Shown piece after piece: positions 1 through 7,831 of a stretch of 34,894 bases of DNA. Every line of letters begins with the position of its first letter. Position 1 is the first letter of the stretch. The position numbers and the translations under genes were made by a program. The notes under the pieces are model-generated. The model saw only the letters and a list, made by a program, of their open reading frames with translations. It was not told where the DNA came from and made no database searches. Location: contig CAKTTR010000014.1 in NCBI GenBank assembly GCA_934615645.1, forward strand, positions 1 through 34,894, read 5' to 3'. The stretch comes from an uncultured Oscillospiraceae bacterium. GTDB taxonomy: Bacteria > Bacillota > Clostridia > Oscillospirales > Oscillospiraceae.

Positions 1-1411
1 CGCGGTCTGCGGCCTTTTTAGACTCCGTTGGGTCAATTTTCAGCGCAATGCGGTCATCCGCAAGTTTGGACAAAAGCACAATAGATTCGACATGTGCCGT
101 TCTGGGGAACAAATCCACCGCTTCAACGTGGGCGGGGACGTAACCCAGGGGGGCGAAGCGTTTGATATCCCGGGCCAGCGTCGCAGGGTCACAGGAGACG
201 TAGACGATACGCTGGGGCCGCATGGCAGCGGCAGCCTGGACCGCCGTCTCATCCAGCCCCTTCCGAGGCGGGTCCACGACGATCACATCCGGCGCGGTGC
301 CGCGCTCGGCCAACTGCTGGGCGGCCTGCCCGGCGCCGGCGCATAAAAATGTGACATTTTCCAAGCCGTTTCGGGCCGCGTTTTGCTTCGCGTCCTCCAC
401 CGCCTCGGGGATCACCTCCACACCGATGGCACGCCCGGCACTGCGGGCCATAATGCAGGTGATGGTCCCGGTGCCGCAATAGAGGTCCAGTACCGTCTTT
501 TTCTTGTCCAACGCGGCGAGCTGCAGGGCCTTTTCATAGAGCCGTTCGGCCTGGTCATGGTTGACCTGGTAGAACGAGCGGGGCGAAATTCGAAATTGCA
601 GGCCGCACAGCGTATCCTCCAGCGCATCTGCGCCCCAGAGCGTCCGAAATTCCCGGCCTAAAATTGCATTCCCTGGCCGCGTATTGACGCACAGGACCAC
701 GCCGCACAAACCCTCTACCTGCTGCCTCAAAAGAGTGACCAGCGTTTTTTCCTGGGGCAGCGCCGTCCCATTGGCGACAATTCCCACCAAAACCTGCCCG
801 CTGACCCAGCCGCGCCGCACATAAATATGCCGCACCAGCCCCGAACCCGTCGCTTCGTCATACGGCGGAACCTGACAGCGGCGCATATACGCCAGCACCG
901 CCGCCTTTGCCTGGTCCGCCGCCGGGTGCTGGATCAGGCAGGCCGCAACTGGGATGACCTGATGCGTCCCCGCGCGGAAAAATCCAGCCTCCGCCCGGCC
1001 CCGCAGCTGGGACACCGGGTATTGGGCCTTGTTGCGGTAATGCCACGCCGTTCCGCCTCCGGTGATGGGAACCTCACCCGGGTCGTAGCCGCCGATACGC
1101 TGCAACGCGTCCCGCACCCGCTGCGCCTTCAGGCGGCACTCCTCCTCATAATCCATATGCCAGAAGCAACAGCCACCGCAGAGCTTGGCATTGGGGCAGT
1201 CCCGGGGGACCCGGTGGGGCGACTTTTCCAGGATCGACTCGATCTTCCCCACCGCGCCGTGTTTGCCGATATGCAAAATCCGGACGCGGCAGCGCTCTCC
1301 TGCGATGGTATTGGGCACAAATACGACGTATCCGTCAATGCGGGCAACGCCGCGGCCATCGCTGGTATAGCCTGTGATCTCCGTTTCGTATATTCCTTGC
1401 AGCTGCAGCAT
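1..1411 (-). CDS. rlmD: 23S rRNA (uracil-5-)-methyltransferase RlmD/RlmCD, 3' end beyond window
   Basis: RumA-type SAM-dependent enzyme that makes 5-methyluridine in 23S rRNA. About 470 codons are open from the ATG at 1411 with no stop before base 1, so the C-terminus lies outside the window. Reading from the start there is a TRAM-like N-terminal domain, an iron-sulfur cysteine cluster (CPNAKLCGGC near residues 65-75), the substrate motif SFYQVN, the SAM motif LDLYCGTGTI, DPPRKG, and the catalytic-cysteine motif VSCDPATLARD. The start is supported by GAGGG about 7 nt upstream. The gene is driven by a good promoter at 1502-1530, and a parS site sits in its leader. Firmicutes often have one enzyme (RlmCD) that modifies two uridines; RlmC, RlmD and RlmCD cannot be separated by motifs alone. 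Confidence 0.93.
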   Translation of the reverse strand, partial: MLQLQGIYETEITGYTSDGRGVARIDGYVVFVPNTIAGERCRVRILHIGKHGAVGKIESILEKSPHRVPRDCPNAKLCGGCCFWHMDYEEECRLKAQRVRDALQRIGGYDPGEVPITGGGTAWHYRNKAQYPVSQLRGRAEAGFFRAGTHQVIPVAACLIQHPAADQAKAAVLAYMRRCQVPPYDEATGSGLVRHIYVRRGWVSGQVLVGIVANGTALPQEKTLVTLLRQQVEGLCGVVLCVNTRPGNAILGREFRTLWGADALEDTLCGLQFRISPRSFYQVNHDQAERLYEKALQLAALDKKKTVLDLYCGTGTITCIMARSAGRAIGVEVIPEAVEDAKQNAARNGLENVTFLCAGAGQAAQQLAERGTAPDVIVVDPPRKGLDETAVQAAAAMRPQRIVYVSCDPATLARDIKRFAPLGYVPAHVEAVDLFPRTAHVESIVLLSKLADDRIALKIDPTESKKAADR

Positions 1412-1430
1412 AGCCGTCCCTCATTTTTCC

Positions 1431-1446
1431 TGTTTCACGTGAAACA
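1431..1446. other. parS centromere site 1
   Basis: Perfect 16-bp palindrome TGTTTCACGTGAAACA, which fits the ParB/Spo0J parS consensus of Firmicutes. It lies in the untranslated leader of rlmD, between the promoter at 1502-1530 and the start codon at 1411, and about 1.9 kb from parA. ParB is expected to load and spread from here. Confidence 0.95.
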
Positions 1447-1501
1447 TTTTCGTTTTGCCCACGCCGCGTATTGCAGCCCAGGCTTACTGTATTGTTCCTA
1501 T

Positions 1502-1530
1502 ATTATAATGTATCCCCCGCCGCCTGTAAA
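1502..1530 (-). promoter_or_regulatory. Sigma-A promoter for rlmD
   Basis: On the minus strand the -35 TTTACA (1530-1525) and -10 TATAAT (1507-1502) are separated by 17 bp. The predicted start of transcription is near 1495, so the transcript leader contains parS site 1. Confidence 0.75.
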
Positions 1531-1537
1531 GAAGGAC

Positions 1538-1566
1538 TTGTCAGAATGGCCGCCTCGCGGTATACT
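1538..1566 (+). promoter_or_regulatory. Sigma-A promoter for the radical SAM gene
   Basis: -35 TTGTCA (1538-1543), 17-bp spacer, -10 TATACT (1561-1566). It is back to back with the rlmD promoter and about 35 nt upstream of the ATG at 1602. Confidence 0.75.
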
Positions 1567-1601
1567 GGGACAAGACAATGCTTTGCAAGGAGGTACCCGG
1601 A

Positions 1602-2492
1602 ATGCTGGATTATAAGGCTTGCCAGCTCTGCCCCCGCCGCTGCGGCGTCGACCGGACCGCGGGGCAGCTTGGCTTTTGCCGGATGCCCGCAACGATCTAT
1701 GCCGCCCGCGCTGCAGCCCACTATTGGGAGGAGCCGGTGATCTCTGGCAATTTTGGCAGCGGCGCTGTTTTCTTCTCCGGCTGCACCCTGGGGTGCGTCT
1801 TTTGCCAGAACGAACCAATCAGCCACGGCGGGCAAGGCGAGGCGCTGACATCGCAGCAGCTGCGGGATATTTTCCTGCGCTTGATCGACGACGGCGTGCA
1901 AAATATCAATCTTGTCACCCCGACACATTTTCTGCCCACGATCCTCCCCGCCTTATCGCCCAAGCTGCCTGTCCCCGTCGTCTACAACTGCGGCGGCTAT
2001 GAGTCCGTCGAGACGCTGCAGCAATTAGAGGGACTGGTGGACGTCTATCTGCCAGATTACAAATATGCCGACGCCGCCCTGGCCCAGCGGCTGAGCCGCG
2101 CTGCGGATTATCCGGAAATCGCCGCAGCCGCCATTGCCGAGATGTACCGGCAAACAGGGCCGTTCCAAATCGAGGACGACGCCCTGGTCTCCGGCGTTTT
2201 GATTCGCCACCTGATGCTGCCCGGCGCGCTGGATAACACGCTGGATGTCATCAGCTGGGTCGGGGCGCACTTTCCGCCGGGGCAGGTCCTGTTTTCGCTG
2301 ATGCGTCAGTATACGCCAACTGCGGCGACTGCCAATCTGCCGCCGCTGGACCGGCGCGTGACCGACCTGGAATACGACGCGGCCGTCAGTTGGATGGCGC
2401 TCTGTGGGATCCAAGACGGCTTCACCCAGGACGCCTCCGCCGTCGGTGAGGCCTATATCCCGGATTTTTCCCCGGGCAATCTAAAAAAATAG
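1602..2492 (+). CDS. Radical SAM protein, PflX/COG1313-like (pyruvate formate-lyase activase-related)
   Basis: A 296-residue radical SAM protein. The SAM/4Fe-4S motif CTLGCVFC is preceded by an N-terminal cysteine set (CQLCPRRCG) typical of the COG1313 group, sometimes called PflX. Other family-like blocks are the NINLVTPTH stretch, the DVYLPDYKY stretch and the IRHLMLPG stretch. The ATG at 1602 is chosen over the in-frame ATG at 1578 because AAGGAGG lies 8 nt before it. The family is related to glycyl-radical activating enzymes, but its substrate is not established and no glycyl radical enzyme is adjacent. It stands alone between rlmD and lexA with its own promoter. Confidence 0.85.
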   Translation: MLDYKACQLCPRRCGVDRTAGQLGFCRMPATIYAARAAAHYWEEPVISGNFGSGAVFFSGCTLGCVFCQNEPISHGGQGEALTSQQLRDIFLRLIDDGVQNINLVTPTHFLPTILPALSPKLPVPVVYNCGGYESVETLQQLEGLVDVYLPDYKYADAALAQRLSRAADYPEIAAAAIAEMYRQTGPFQIEDDALVSGVLIRHLMLPGALDNTLDVISWVGAHFPPGQVLFSLMRQYTPTAATANLPPLDRRVTDLEYDAAVSWMALCGIQDGFTQDASAVGEAYIPDFSPGNLKK

Positions 2493-2501
2493 GATAATGT
2501 A

Positions 2502-2530
2502 TTTACATTTTCGAAAATTTGTGCTACACT
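2502..2530 (+). promoter_or_regulatory. lexA promoter with candidate operator palindromes
   Basis: -35 TTTACA (2502-2507), 17-bp spacer, -10 TACACT (2525-2530). The spacer contains the palindrome TTTTCGAAAA (2508-2517), and TGCTATAGCA (2531-2540) covers the expected transcription start. Either could be an autoregulatory LexA site. The Bacillus-type box CGAACN4GTTCG is not seen. Confidence 0.65.
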
Positions 2531-2594
2531 TGCTATAGCATTATCCTCTATGCAGCGGCCCAGCACCGCTTTGCTTGCGGAAGGAGTGAGCGTT

Positions 2595-3176
2595 ATGCCG
2601 CGTACAAGCACAAAGAAGCAGGAGATCTACGATTATCTGACCTCGTTCATCGCAGAGCACGGGTACTCCCCCAGCATTCGGGAGATCGGCGCGGCCGTCG
2701 GCCTGAAGTCGACCGCCACGGTCCACTACCACCTGACCGCGATGCAGCGGGAGGGCTTGATTGCCTTCCCTGAGTTTAAAAAGCGCGTTATCACCGTTCC
2801 CGGCGGAAAACCGGGGCAGATTCCCATCTTGGGAACCGTTACGGCAGGTGTGCCGATCCTCGCGTTTGAGAATATTACCGGCTATATCCCTTGGCAAGGC
2901 AGCGAAAGCTGTTTTGCGTTGCGCGTCAAGGGCGATTCCATGATCCAGGCCGGGATTTTAGACGGCGACCTCGTCGTCGTGAAGCCGCAGCCTACTGCAT
3001 CTCCTGGGGAGATCGTCGTCGCGCTGCTCGGTGAGGAAGCCACGGTCAAGCGCTTTGCCCGGCAGGACGGGCACGCTTGGCTCATGCCCGAAAACCCGGC
3101 CTATCAGCCAATTTTTGCCGATGAGGCGCAGATTTTAGGGCGCGTCTGCGCACTGCGACGCGACTATCCCGCATGA
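2595..3176 (+). CDS. lexA: LexA repressor, SOS regulator
   Basis: A 193-residue LexA with the full two-domain layout. Residues 1-65 hold the winged helix-turn-helix (SPSIREIGAAVGLKSTATV). The S24-type self-cleaving protease domain follows. The cleavage bond is Ala84-Gly85 in TAGVP, the nucleophile is Ser115 in GDSM and the general base is Lys152 in ATVKR. On DNA damage RecA filaments would trigger self-cleavage and derepress repair genes. The ATG at 2595 is preferred over an in-frame ATG at 2550 because GGAAGGAG lies about 8 nt upstream. It has its own promoter and ends in a palindrome that also contains parS. Confidence 0.96.
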   Translation: MPRTSTKKQEIYDYLTSFIAEHGYSPSIREIGAAVGLKSTATVHYHLTAMQREGLIAFPEFKKRVITVPGGKPGQIPILGTVTAGVPILAFENITGYIPWQGSESCFALRVKGDSMIQAGILDGDLVVVKPQPTASPGEIVVALLGEEATVKRFARQDGHAWLMPENPAYQPIFADEAQILGRVCALRRDYPA

Positions 3177-3182
3177 ATTATT

Positions 3183-3223
3183 CCAATGGCAATGTTTCAC
3201 GTGAAACATTGCCATTGGTTTTT
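3183..3223. terminator. lexA terminator hairpin built around parS site 2
   Basis: Bases 3183-3218 form a perfect 36-bp palindrome. The outer arms CCAATGGCAA and TTGCCATTGG flank the 16-bp parS core, and the T-rich tract TTTTTCTTTC follows. As RNA it would fold into a long hairpin ahead of U residues, placed just after the lexA stop codon at 3174-3176. Confidence 0.8.
3193..3208. other. parS centromere site 2
   Basis: TGTTTCACGTGAAACA, identical to site 1, located 127 bp upstream of parA. It is the centre of the terminator palindrome at 3183-3218. Confidence 0.95.
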
Positions 3224-3256
3224 CTTTCTTGGGGGAAGCTTCCAAAAGATTATTGG

Positions 3257-3284
3257 TTGCATTCATATTAAAATATGATATAAT
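3257..3284 (+). promoter_or_regulatory. parAB operon promoter
   Basis: -35 TTGCAT (3257-3262), 16-bp spacer, -10 TATAAT (3279-3284), about 50 nt before the parA ATG. It lies about 50 bp from parS site 2, so ParB spreading could affect it. Confidence 0.75.
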
Positions 3285-3334
3285 AACTGCATTGGCACAC
3301 CAAAAGAAACACGCGCGACAGGAAGGATGCATCT

Positions 3335-4099
3335 ATGGGCCAAATCATTGCGATTGTCAATCAAAAAGGCGGCGTGGGAAAGACGACCACCGCCGTCAAT
3401 ATTACCGCCGCACTGACCGCCCTGGGCAAGCGTGTGCTGCTCTGCGACTTTGACCCGCAGGCCAACGCCACCTCTGGCATGGGCATCCACAAGGGAAAAT
3501 GCCCCGCCAATATCTACGATGTCATCATCAACGGCCGGGACGCCGCGTCTACCGTCGTACATACCCGCTATGGCGATGTGCTGCCCTCCGGCAGTGCTTT
3601 GGCTGGCGCAGGTGTAGAGCTGGCAGAGCTGGAAAATCGCTCGTATGTCTTAAAAGACGCGTTGCAACCCCTGGCGGCAAGCTACGATTATATTTTCATC
3701 GACTGCCCGCCCTCCCTGGAGCTGCTGACCCTGAACAGTCTCTGCGCCGCCCAGAGTATTCTCATCCCAGTCCAATGCGAATACTACGCTTTGGAAGGCC
3801 TGTCCGACCTGATGGCAACGATGCGCGGCGTAAAACGCAGCCTGAATCCGGCGCTGCAAATATTCGGCGTCCTGCTAACAATGTTTGACGGACGCACAAA
3901 TTTCTCCATGCAGGTCGCCCAGGAAGTGCGGCGGCACTTCCCCGGCAATGTTTTTGCCACGGTGATCCCCCGCAATGTGCGCCTAGCGGAGGCCCCGAGC
4001 CACGGCCTCCCCGTCACCGCCTACGATCGATCCAGCCGGGGTGCGGACGCTTACCAGCGCCTTGCACAAGAAATCAATGCAAAAAGGAGCGGCCTATGA
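3335..4099 (+). CDS. parA: Chromosome partitioning ATPase ParA/Soj
   Basis: A 254-residue ParA/MinD-superfamily ATPase. The deviant Walker A KGGVGKTT is at residues 11-18 and the switch/A' motif DFDPQANAT at 38-46; a Walker B region FIDCPPS follows. In Firmicutes, Soj works with Spo0J (ParB) to segregate origins and also modulates DnaA. There is no N-terminal DNA-binding extension, which matches chromosomal ParA proteins rather than large plasmid ones. GGAAGG lies about 8 nt upstream of the ATG. Its TGA overlaps the parB ATG by 4 bp, which implies coupled translation. Confidence 0.96.
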   Translation: MGQIIAIVNQKGGVGKTTTAVNITAALTALGKRVLLCDFDPQANATSGMGIHKGKCPANIYDVIINGRDAASTVVHTRYGDVLPSGSALAGAGVELAELENRSYVLKDALQPLAASYDYIFIDCPPSLELLTLNSLCAAQSILIPVQCEYYALEGLSDLMATMRGVKRSLNPALQIFGVLLTMFDGRTNFSMQVAQEVRRHFPGNVFATVIPRNVRLAEAPSHGLPVTAYDRSSRGADAYQRLAQEINAKRSGL

Positions 4100-4989
4100 G
4101 TACAAAAAAAGGCCTGGGCCGGGGTCTTGGCGCTCTTCTGGGCGATACCGCCCTGCAACTGGAAGAGACGGCGGCAGACCCCGCCCGCATTTCTATCTAT
4201 AAGATTGAGCCAAATCCGCTGCAGCCCCGCAAGCAGTTTGACGAATTGGAGCTGCAGGCGCTGGCGGATTCCATTGCCGCCAATGGGCTGATCCAGCCAC
4301 TGGCACTGCGGCGGCTGCCTAATGGGTATTATCAGATCATCGCCGGGGAGCGCCGTTGGCGCGCCTGCCGCCTGGCTGGGCTGGAAGAGGTCCCGGCCGT
4401 CATCCTGGAAGCGGACGATCAGAAAGCCATGGAGCTGGCGCTGATCGAGAATCTCCAGCGGCAGGACCTGAACCCGGTGGAAGAAGCCCTGGGTTACCAA
4501 AGCCTGATGCAGGATTATGCGCTGACCCAAGAGCAGGTCGCCCAGCAGGTCGGCAAAAGCCGGCCCGCCATTGCCAATGCACTGCGGCTTTTGCAGCTGC
4601 CGGAGGAAATTCTTGATTCCCTGGCCGGCGGCGCGTTGAGCGCCGGGCACGCCCGGGCGCTGCTGCAGCTGCAAGATGCGCGTCTGCAAAAAATCGCAGC
4701 GCAGAAAATTACCGCACTGGACTTGTCCGTGCGGCAGGCAGAAAGATTATGTAAACAAATGTCCCGCGAAGCCGCGCCGAAGGCGGAGCCGGAGGCATCT
4801 GCCCCGGTGGAGGTCGATTATATCGCCGAATGCGAAGCTGCCCTCTCCCGCCAGCTGGGCCGGGGCGTAAAAATCATCAACGGCAAGCGGAAGGGCCGGT
4901 TTGAATTGGAATTCTACGGCCAGGAGGATCTGCAGCGGCTGCTGGAGCTTCTCTCCGCCATTCCCGCCGAAGGAGGAACATCCGAATGA
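4096..4989 (+). CDS. parB: Chromosome partitioning protein ParB/Spo0J
   Basis: A 297-residue ParB, a CTP-dependent clamp that loads at parS. The N-terminal CTP-binding domain has the PxQPRKxF block (residues 41-48) and GERRWR (84-89). The helix-turn-helix (LTQEQVAQQVGKSRPAIANAL, about 143-163) should read the parS palindromes at 1431 and 3193. The C-terminal dimerisation segment covers about residues 240-297. It overlaps parA by 4 bp at its start and the next gene by 4 bp at its end, so three proteins are translationally coupled. Confidence 0.96.
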   Translation: MSTKKGLGRGLGALLGDTALQLEETAADPARISIYKIEPNPLQPRKQFDELELQALADSIAANGLIQPLALRRLPNGYYQIIAGERRWRACRLAGLEEVPAVILEADDQKAMELALIENLQRQDLNPVEEALGYQSLMQDYALTQEQVAQQVGKSRPAIANALRLLQLPEEILDSLAGGALSAGHARALLQLQDARLQKIAAQKITALDLSVRQAERLCKQMSREAAPKAEPEASAPVEVDYIAECEAALSRQLGRGVKIINGKRKGRFELEFYGQEDLQRLLELLSAIPAEGGTSE

Positions 4990-5507
4990 GTACACCAAAC
5001 GAAACACCGGTCGAGCAGGCGCAAGCCCAGCCGGAAGCGGAAAAACCGCAGGCAATGACGCCGAAGTCCCGCAACGCGCTGCTGCGCTATATGACCATCC
5101 TCTTTGCCGTGGCCTTCCTGGTCGTGACGGTCTCGCTGGTCATTTCTATGCGCACCTCGCAAAATACGATCACCGCCTTGAACCAGACCAGCGCTTCTGC
5201 GCTGCAAAACGCAGAGCAGCTGCAAGACAGCAACCGCGACCTCTCCGACGAGAACGCAAAGCTGCGCGACCAGGTCGCAGAGCTGGAGGATCAGCTGGCC
5301 AGCGCCAAAGCGGACGCGGAGACTGCCGCCTCCGCCCAGGAACGCGCTGACAATACCGCAAAGTCCTATGAATTGCTGCTGCAAGCACTGGAGGCCAAAA
5401 ACAATGGAGATACCGCAGCCTGCAGCGCCGCATTGGCGCAGCTGGAACCGCTGCAGTCCTATTTGCAGGATGCCGCCGCGGCGCTTTACGCCCAGCTGGC
5501 TGCTTAA
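4986..5507 (+). CDS. Single-pass membrane protein with coiled coil, coupled to parB
   Basis: A 173-residue protein of unknown function. Residues 1-30 are polar and rich in Gln, Glu and Pro. Residues about 34-54 form one hydrophobic transmembrane helix. Residues about 60-125 are a heptad-like, Ala/Glu/Gln-rich coiled coil, followed by an Ala/Leu-rich helical tail. The short N-terminus is likely cytoplasmic and the coil would then be outside the membrane, though the reverse is possible. The start codon overlaps the parB stop in an ATGA, so it is made together with ParAB, and serS follows 15 bp later. A link to origin anchoring or cell envelope work is inference from position only. Confidence 0.8.
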   Translation: MSTPNETPVEQAQAQPEAEKPQAMTPKSRNALLRYMTILFAVAFLVVTVSLVISMRTSQNTITALNQTSASALQNAEQLQDSNRDLSDENAKLRDQVAELEDQLASAKADAETAASAQERADNTAKSYELLLQALEAKNNGDTAACSAALAQLEPLQSYLQDAAAALYAQLAA

Positions 5508-5522
5508 ACGGAGGAATAGACG

Positions 5523-6815
5523 ATGTTGGATATCAAACGGATCAAAGAAGACCCCGCCGCCGTCAAAGCCGGGTTTCATGCCAAACAGGTCGACTGCGAT
5601 GAATCCGTCGACCGGATTCTGGAGCTGGATGCCAAGCGCCGGGCGCTGATCGCCTCGACGGAGAGCAAAAAAGCGGAGCAAAACAAAGTCAGCCGCGAGA
5701 TCCCGCAGCGGAAAAAAGCGGGGGAGGATGTCGCGCCCATTTTCCAGAAAATGGCCCAGCTGAAAGCAGAGATTGCCGAAAACGACAAGCAATTGACCGC
5801 CGTGGAAGCCGAATACCGGACTTTGATGCTGAGCCTGCCGAACCTGCCGGACCCGGACCTTGCCCCCGGCGGCAAGGAGAATAACGAGCCGCTGCGCTAT
5901 TACGGCCAGCCCCATAGCTTCGACTTCCCCCCGCAGCATCATGTTGACCTCTGCACGAGCCTCGGCCTGATTGACTACGAACGGGGTACTCGCCTGGCCG
6001 GTTCCGGCTTCTGGATCTACCGCGGCCTGGGCGCGCGGCTGGAATGGGCCCTGCTGAATTATTTTATCGACCGCCATCTGGCCGATGGCTATGAAATGGT
6101 CATGGTTCCCCATATGCTGGAGTATGCCTGCGGCGAAACGGCCGGGCAATTCCCGAAGTTTGCCGATGAGGTCTATAAAATCGAAAACCCGACGGACGAC
6201 CGCCTGCATTTCATGCTGCCCACCGCGGAGACGGCGCTGGCCTCCCTGCACCGGGGCGAAATCCTGCCGGAATCCGCGCTGCCCCATAAGCTCTTCGCCT
6301 ATACCCCCTGCTTCCGCCGGGAGGCCGGGTCCCATCGGGCCGACGAGCGCGGCATGGTGCGCGGCCACCAGTTCAACAAAATTGAGATGTTCCAGTACAC
6401 TCTGCCGGAAAAATCCGACGAAGCCTTTGATGAGCTGGTCGGCAAGGCGGAAGCGCTGGTCCGTGACCTCGGCTTCCATTTCCGGACGGTAAAGCTGGCC
6501 GCCGGGGACTGCTCTGCCTCCATGGCCCGGACGTATGACATTGAAATTCAAATTCCGTCCATGAACGGCTATAAGGAAGTCTCCTCCGTCTCCAACGCCC
6601 GGGACTATCAGGCGCGGCGCGGTAATATCCGCTTCCGTCGGGAGAGCACCGGCAAGCCGGAGTTTGTGCATACCCTCAACGGCTCCGGCCTTGCAACGTC
6701 CCGCATTTTCCCGGCCCTGGTCGAACAGAATCAGTGCAAGGATGGTTCTGTCATCGTCCCTGAGGTCCTGCGGCCCTATCTGGGTGGCCTGGAAGTCATC
6801 AAAAAGAGTGAGTGA
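5523..6815 (+). CDS. serS: Seryl-tRNA synthetase
   Basis: A 430-residue class II synthetase that charges tRNA-Ser. The N-terminal long antiparallel coiled-coil arm spans about residues 1-105 (MLDIKRIKEDP start, then Lys/Glu-rich helices). The catalytic domain carries motif 2 (FRREAGSHRADERGMVRGHQF, residues 264-284) and motif 3 (NGSGLATSR, 386-394). Length matches the family (about 420-430). GGAGG lies about 8 nt upstream of the ATG. It is probably co-transcribed with parAB upstream and mscL downstream. Confidence 0.97.
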   Translation: MLDIKRIKEDPAAVKAGFHAKQVDCDESVDRILELDAKRRALIASTESKKAEQNKVSREIPQRKKAGEDVAPIFQKMAQLKAEIAENDKQLTAVEAEYRTLMLSLPNLPDPDLAPGGKENNEPLRYYGQPHSFDFPPQHHVDLCTSLGLIDYERGTRLAGSGFWIYRGLGARLEWALLNYFIDRHLADGYEMVMVPHMLEYACGETAGQFPKFADEVYKIENPTDDRLHFMLPTAETALASLHRGEILPESALPHKLFAYTPCFRREAGSHRADERGMVRGHQFNKIEMFQYTLPEKSDEAFDELVGKAEALVRDLGFHFRTVKLAAGDCSASMARTYDIEIQIPSMNGYKEVSSVSNARDYQARRGNIRFRRESTGKPEFVHTLNGSGLATSRIFPALVEQNQCKDGSVIVPEVLRPYLGGLEVIKKSE

Positions 6816-6829
6816 CAGGAGGCAGCGTT

Positions 6830-7267
6830 ATGAAAAAGATCATCGCGGAATTTAAAGAGTTTATCTCCCGTGGCAATGTCATGGATATGGCCATCGGCGT
6901 GATCATCGCCACGGCCTTCGGCAAGATCACGACCTCTCTGGTGAACGATGTCCTGATGCCGTTTATCAGCTGGCTGGTCGGTGCCCGGGATATGAGCGCG
7001 CTCAATCTTCTCGTCCGCCCCGAGGTTCTGAATGACGCCGGAGAAGTCGTACAGGAGAGCATCACCATCGGCTTTGGCACCCTGCTTGGGACGGTGATCG
7101 ACTTTGTCCTCGTCGCCCTGGTCGTCTTTGCCATCGTCAAGGCCGCCAATATGGCCCGGGCCCGGCTAGAAAAGCAGAAGGAAGCCGAGGAAGAAGCCGC
7201 CCCGGAACCCTCCAACGAAGAAAAGCTGTTGACAGAAATTCGCGATCTGCTGAAAAATCAGAAGTAA
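6830..7267 (+). CDS. mscL: Large-conductance mechanosensitive channel MscL
   Basis: A 145-residue pentameric channel protein that opens under membrane tension during osmotic downshock. The N-terminal block EFISRGNVMDMAIGVIIATAF contains the amphipathic helix and pore-lining TM1. TM2 is the stretch around residues 80-105 (DFVLVALVVFAIVKA). The charged cytoplasmic helix ends in EEKLLTEIRDLLKNQK, as in known MscL. The ATG at 6830 is chosen because AGGAGG lies 7 nt upstream; an ATG at 6812 would overlap serS without a good site. A strong hairpin follows the stop. Confidence 0.96.
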   Translation: MKKIIAEFKEFISRGNVMDMAIGVIIATAFGKITTSLVNDVLMPFISWLVGARDMSALNLLVRPEVLNDAGEVVQESITIGFGTLLGTVIDFVLVALVVFAIVKAANMARARLEKQKEAEEEAAPEPSNEEKLLTEIRDLLKNQK

Positions 7268-7274
7268 CTGGATA

Positions 7275-7303
7275 AAAACGCCGCGCCAACTGCGCGGCGT
7301 TTT
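7275..7303 (+). terminator. Rho-independent terminator after mscL
   Basis: AAAACGCCGCGC (7275-7286) pairs with GCGCGGCGTTTT (7292-7303) across a 5-nt loop. It closes the parA-parB-serS-mscL run. Confidence 0.88.
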
Positions 7304-7338
7304 GTCCATGGCTGTAAGCTGGAAAGGAACCACGCGTT

Positions 7339-7728
7339 ATGATCAATGACCTGATTGCCGTATGCCCCAGGGTCTGCCGGGGCGGCTTTGTCGCCTACTG
7401 GAATGACAACCCCCTCTACCCCAGCGATCCGGCTGCCATGTTCCGCCGGGCGATCGCTGTGCTGTTCCCGACGGCGGGTGACCCGCTCGTCTGCGCCCTG
7501 GATCTGACACAAGAAACGCCGGATTTCTCCAATACGGTGTTCTACCCCTATCCCCTCTCCCAATTCGGCACCCGCTCCACCGGGGCGCTGTTTTTCAAAA
7601 GCTGCTATTTCTCCATCCGAACCGGCGACTTTGCCGGGTCATACCAGATCTCCGAGGATTATTGCAAAACCGAAGAATTTCCCAATCAACGGGCTTACAC
7701 AAAATTCCTGCGCGGCAGCAAGCAATAA
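7339..7728 (+). CDS. Hypothetical protein, 129 aa
   Basis: Not recognised. A small soluble-looking protein with no clear membrane helix or signal peptide. It has several aromatic and Cys residues, including YCKTEEF near the C-terminus. GGAAAGG lies about 9 nt before the ATG, and codon use resembles the neighbours. It sits between the mscL terminator and a bidirectional terminator, so it is a single-gene unit; no convincing promoter was seen in the 35 bp after the mscL terminator. Confidence 0.6.
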   Translation: MINDLIAVCPRVCRGGFVAYWNDNPLYPSDPAAMFRRAIAVLFPTAGDPLVCALDLTQETPDFSNTVFYPYPLSQFGTRSTGALFFKSCYFSIRTGDFAGSYQISEDYCKTEEFPNQRAYTKFLRGSKQ

Positions 7729-7779
7729 AAATCGGACCAAAACGCCGCGCGGGGCCATTTTTCCCGCAGTAGTATACAG

Positions 7780-7813
7780 AAAACGGGCGCTGAGTTTCAT
7801 CAGCGCCCGTTTT
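7780..7813. terminator. Bidirectional terminator between convergent genes
   Basis: AAAACGGGCGCTGA (7780-7793) and TCAGCGCCCGTTTT (7800-7813) pair perfectly with a 6-nt loop. It has A/T tails on both sides and serves the plus-strand gene ending at 7728 and the minus-strand gene ending at 7832. Confidence 0.9.
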
Positions 7814-7831
7814 GCTTATCATAGATTGCAA

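Noticed and set aside
4914..6671. A 585-codon open frame antisense to serS
   Set aside because: serS is unmistakable on the plus strand; the antisense frame has repetitive low-information sequence and no ribosome site.
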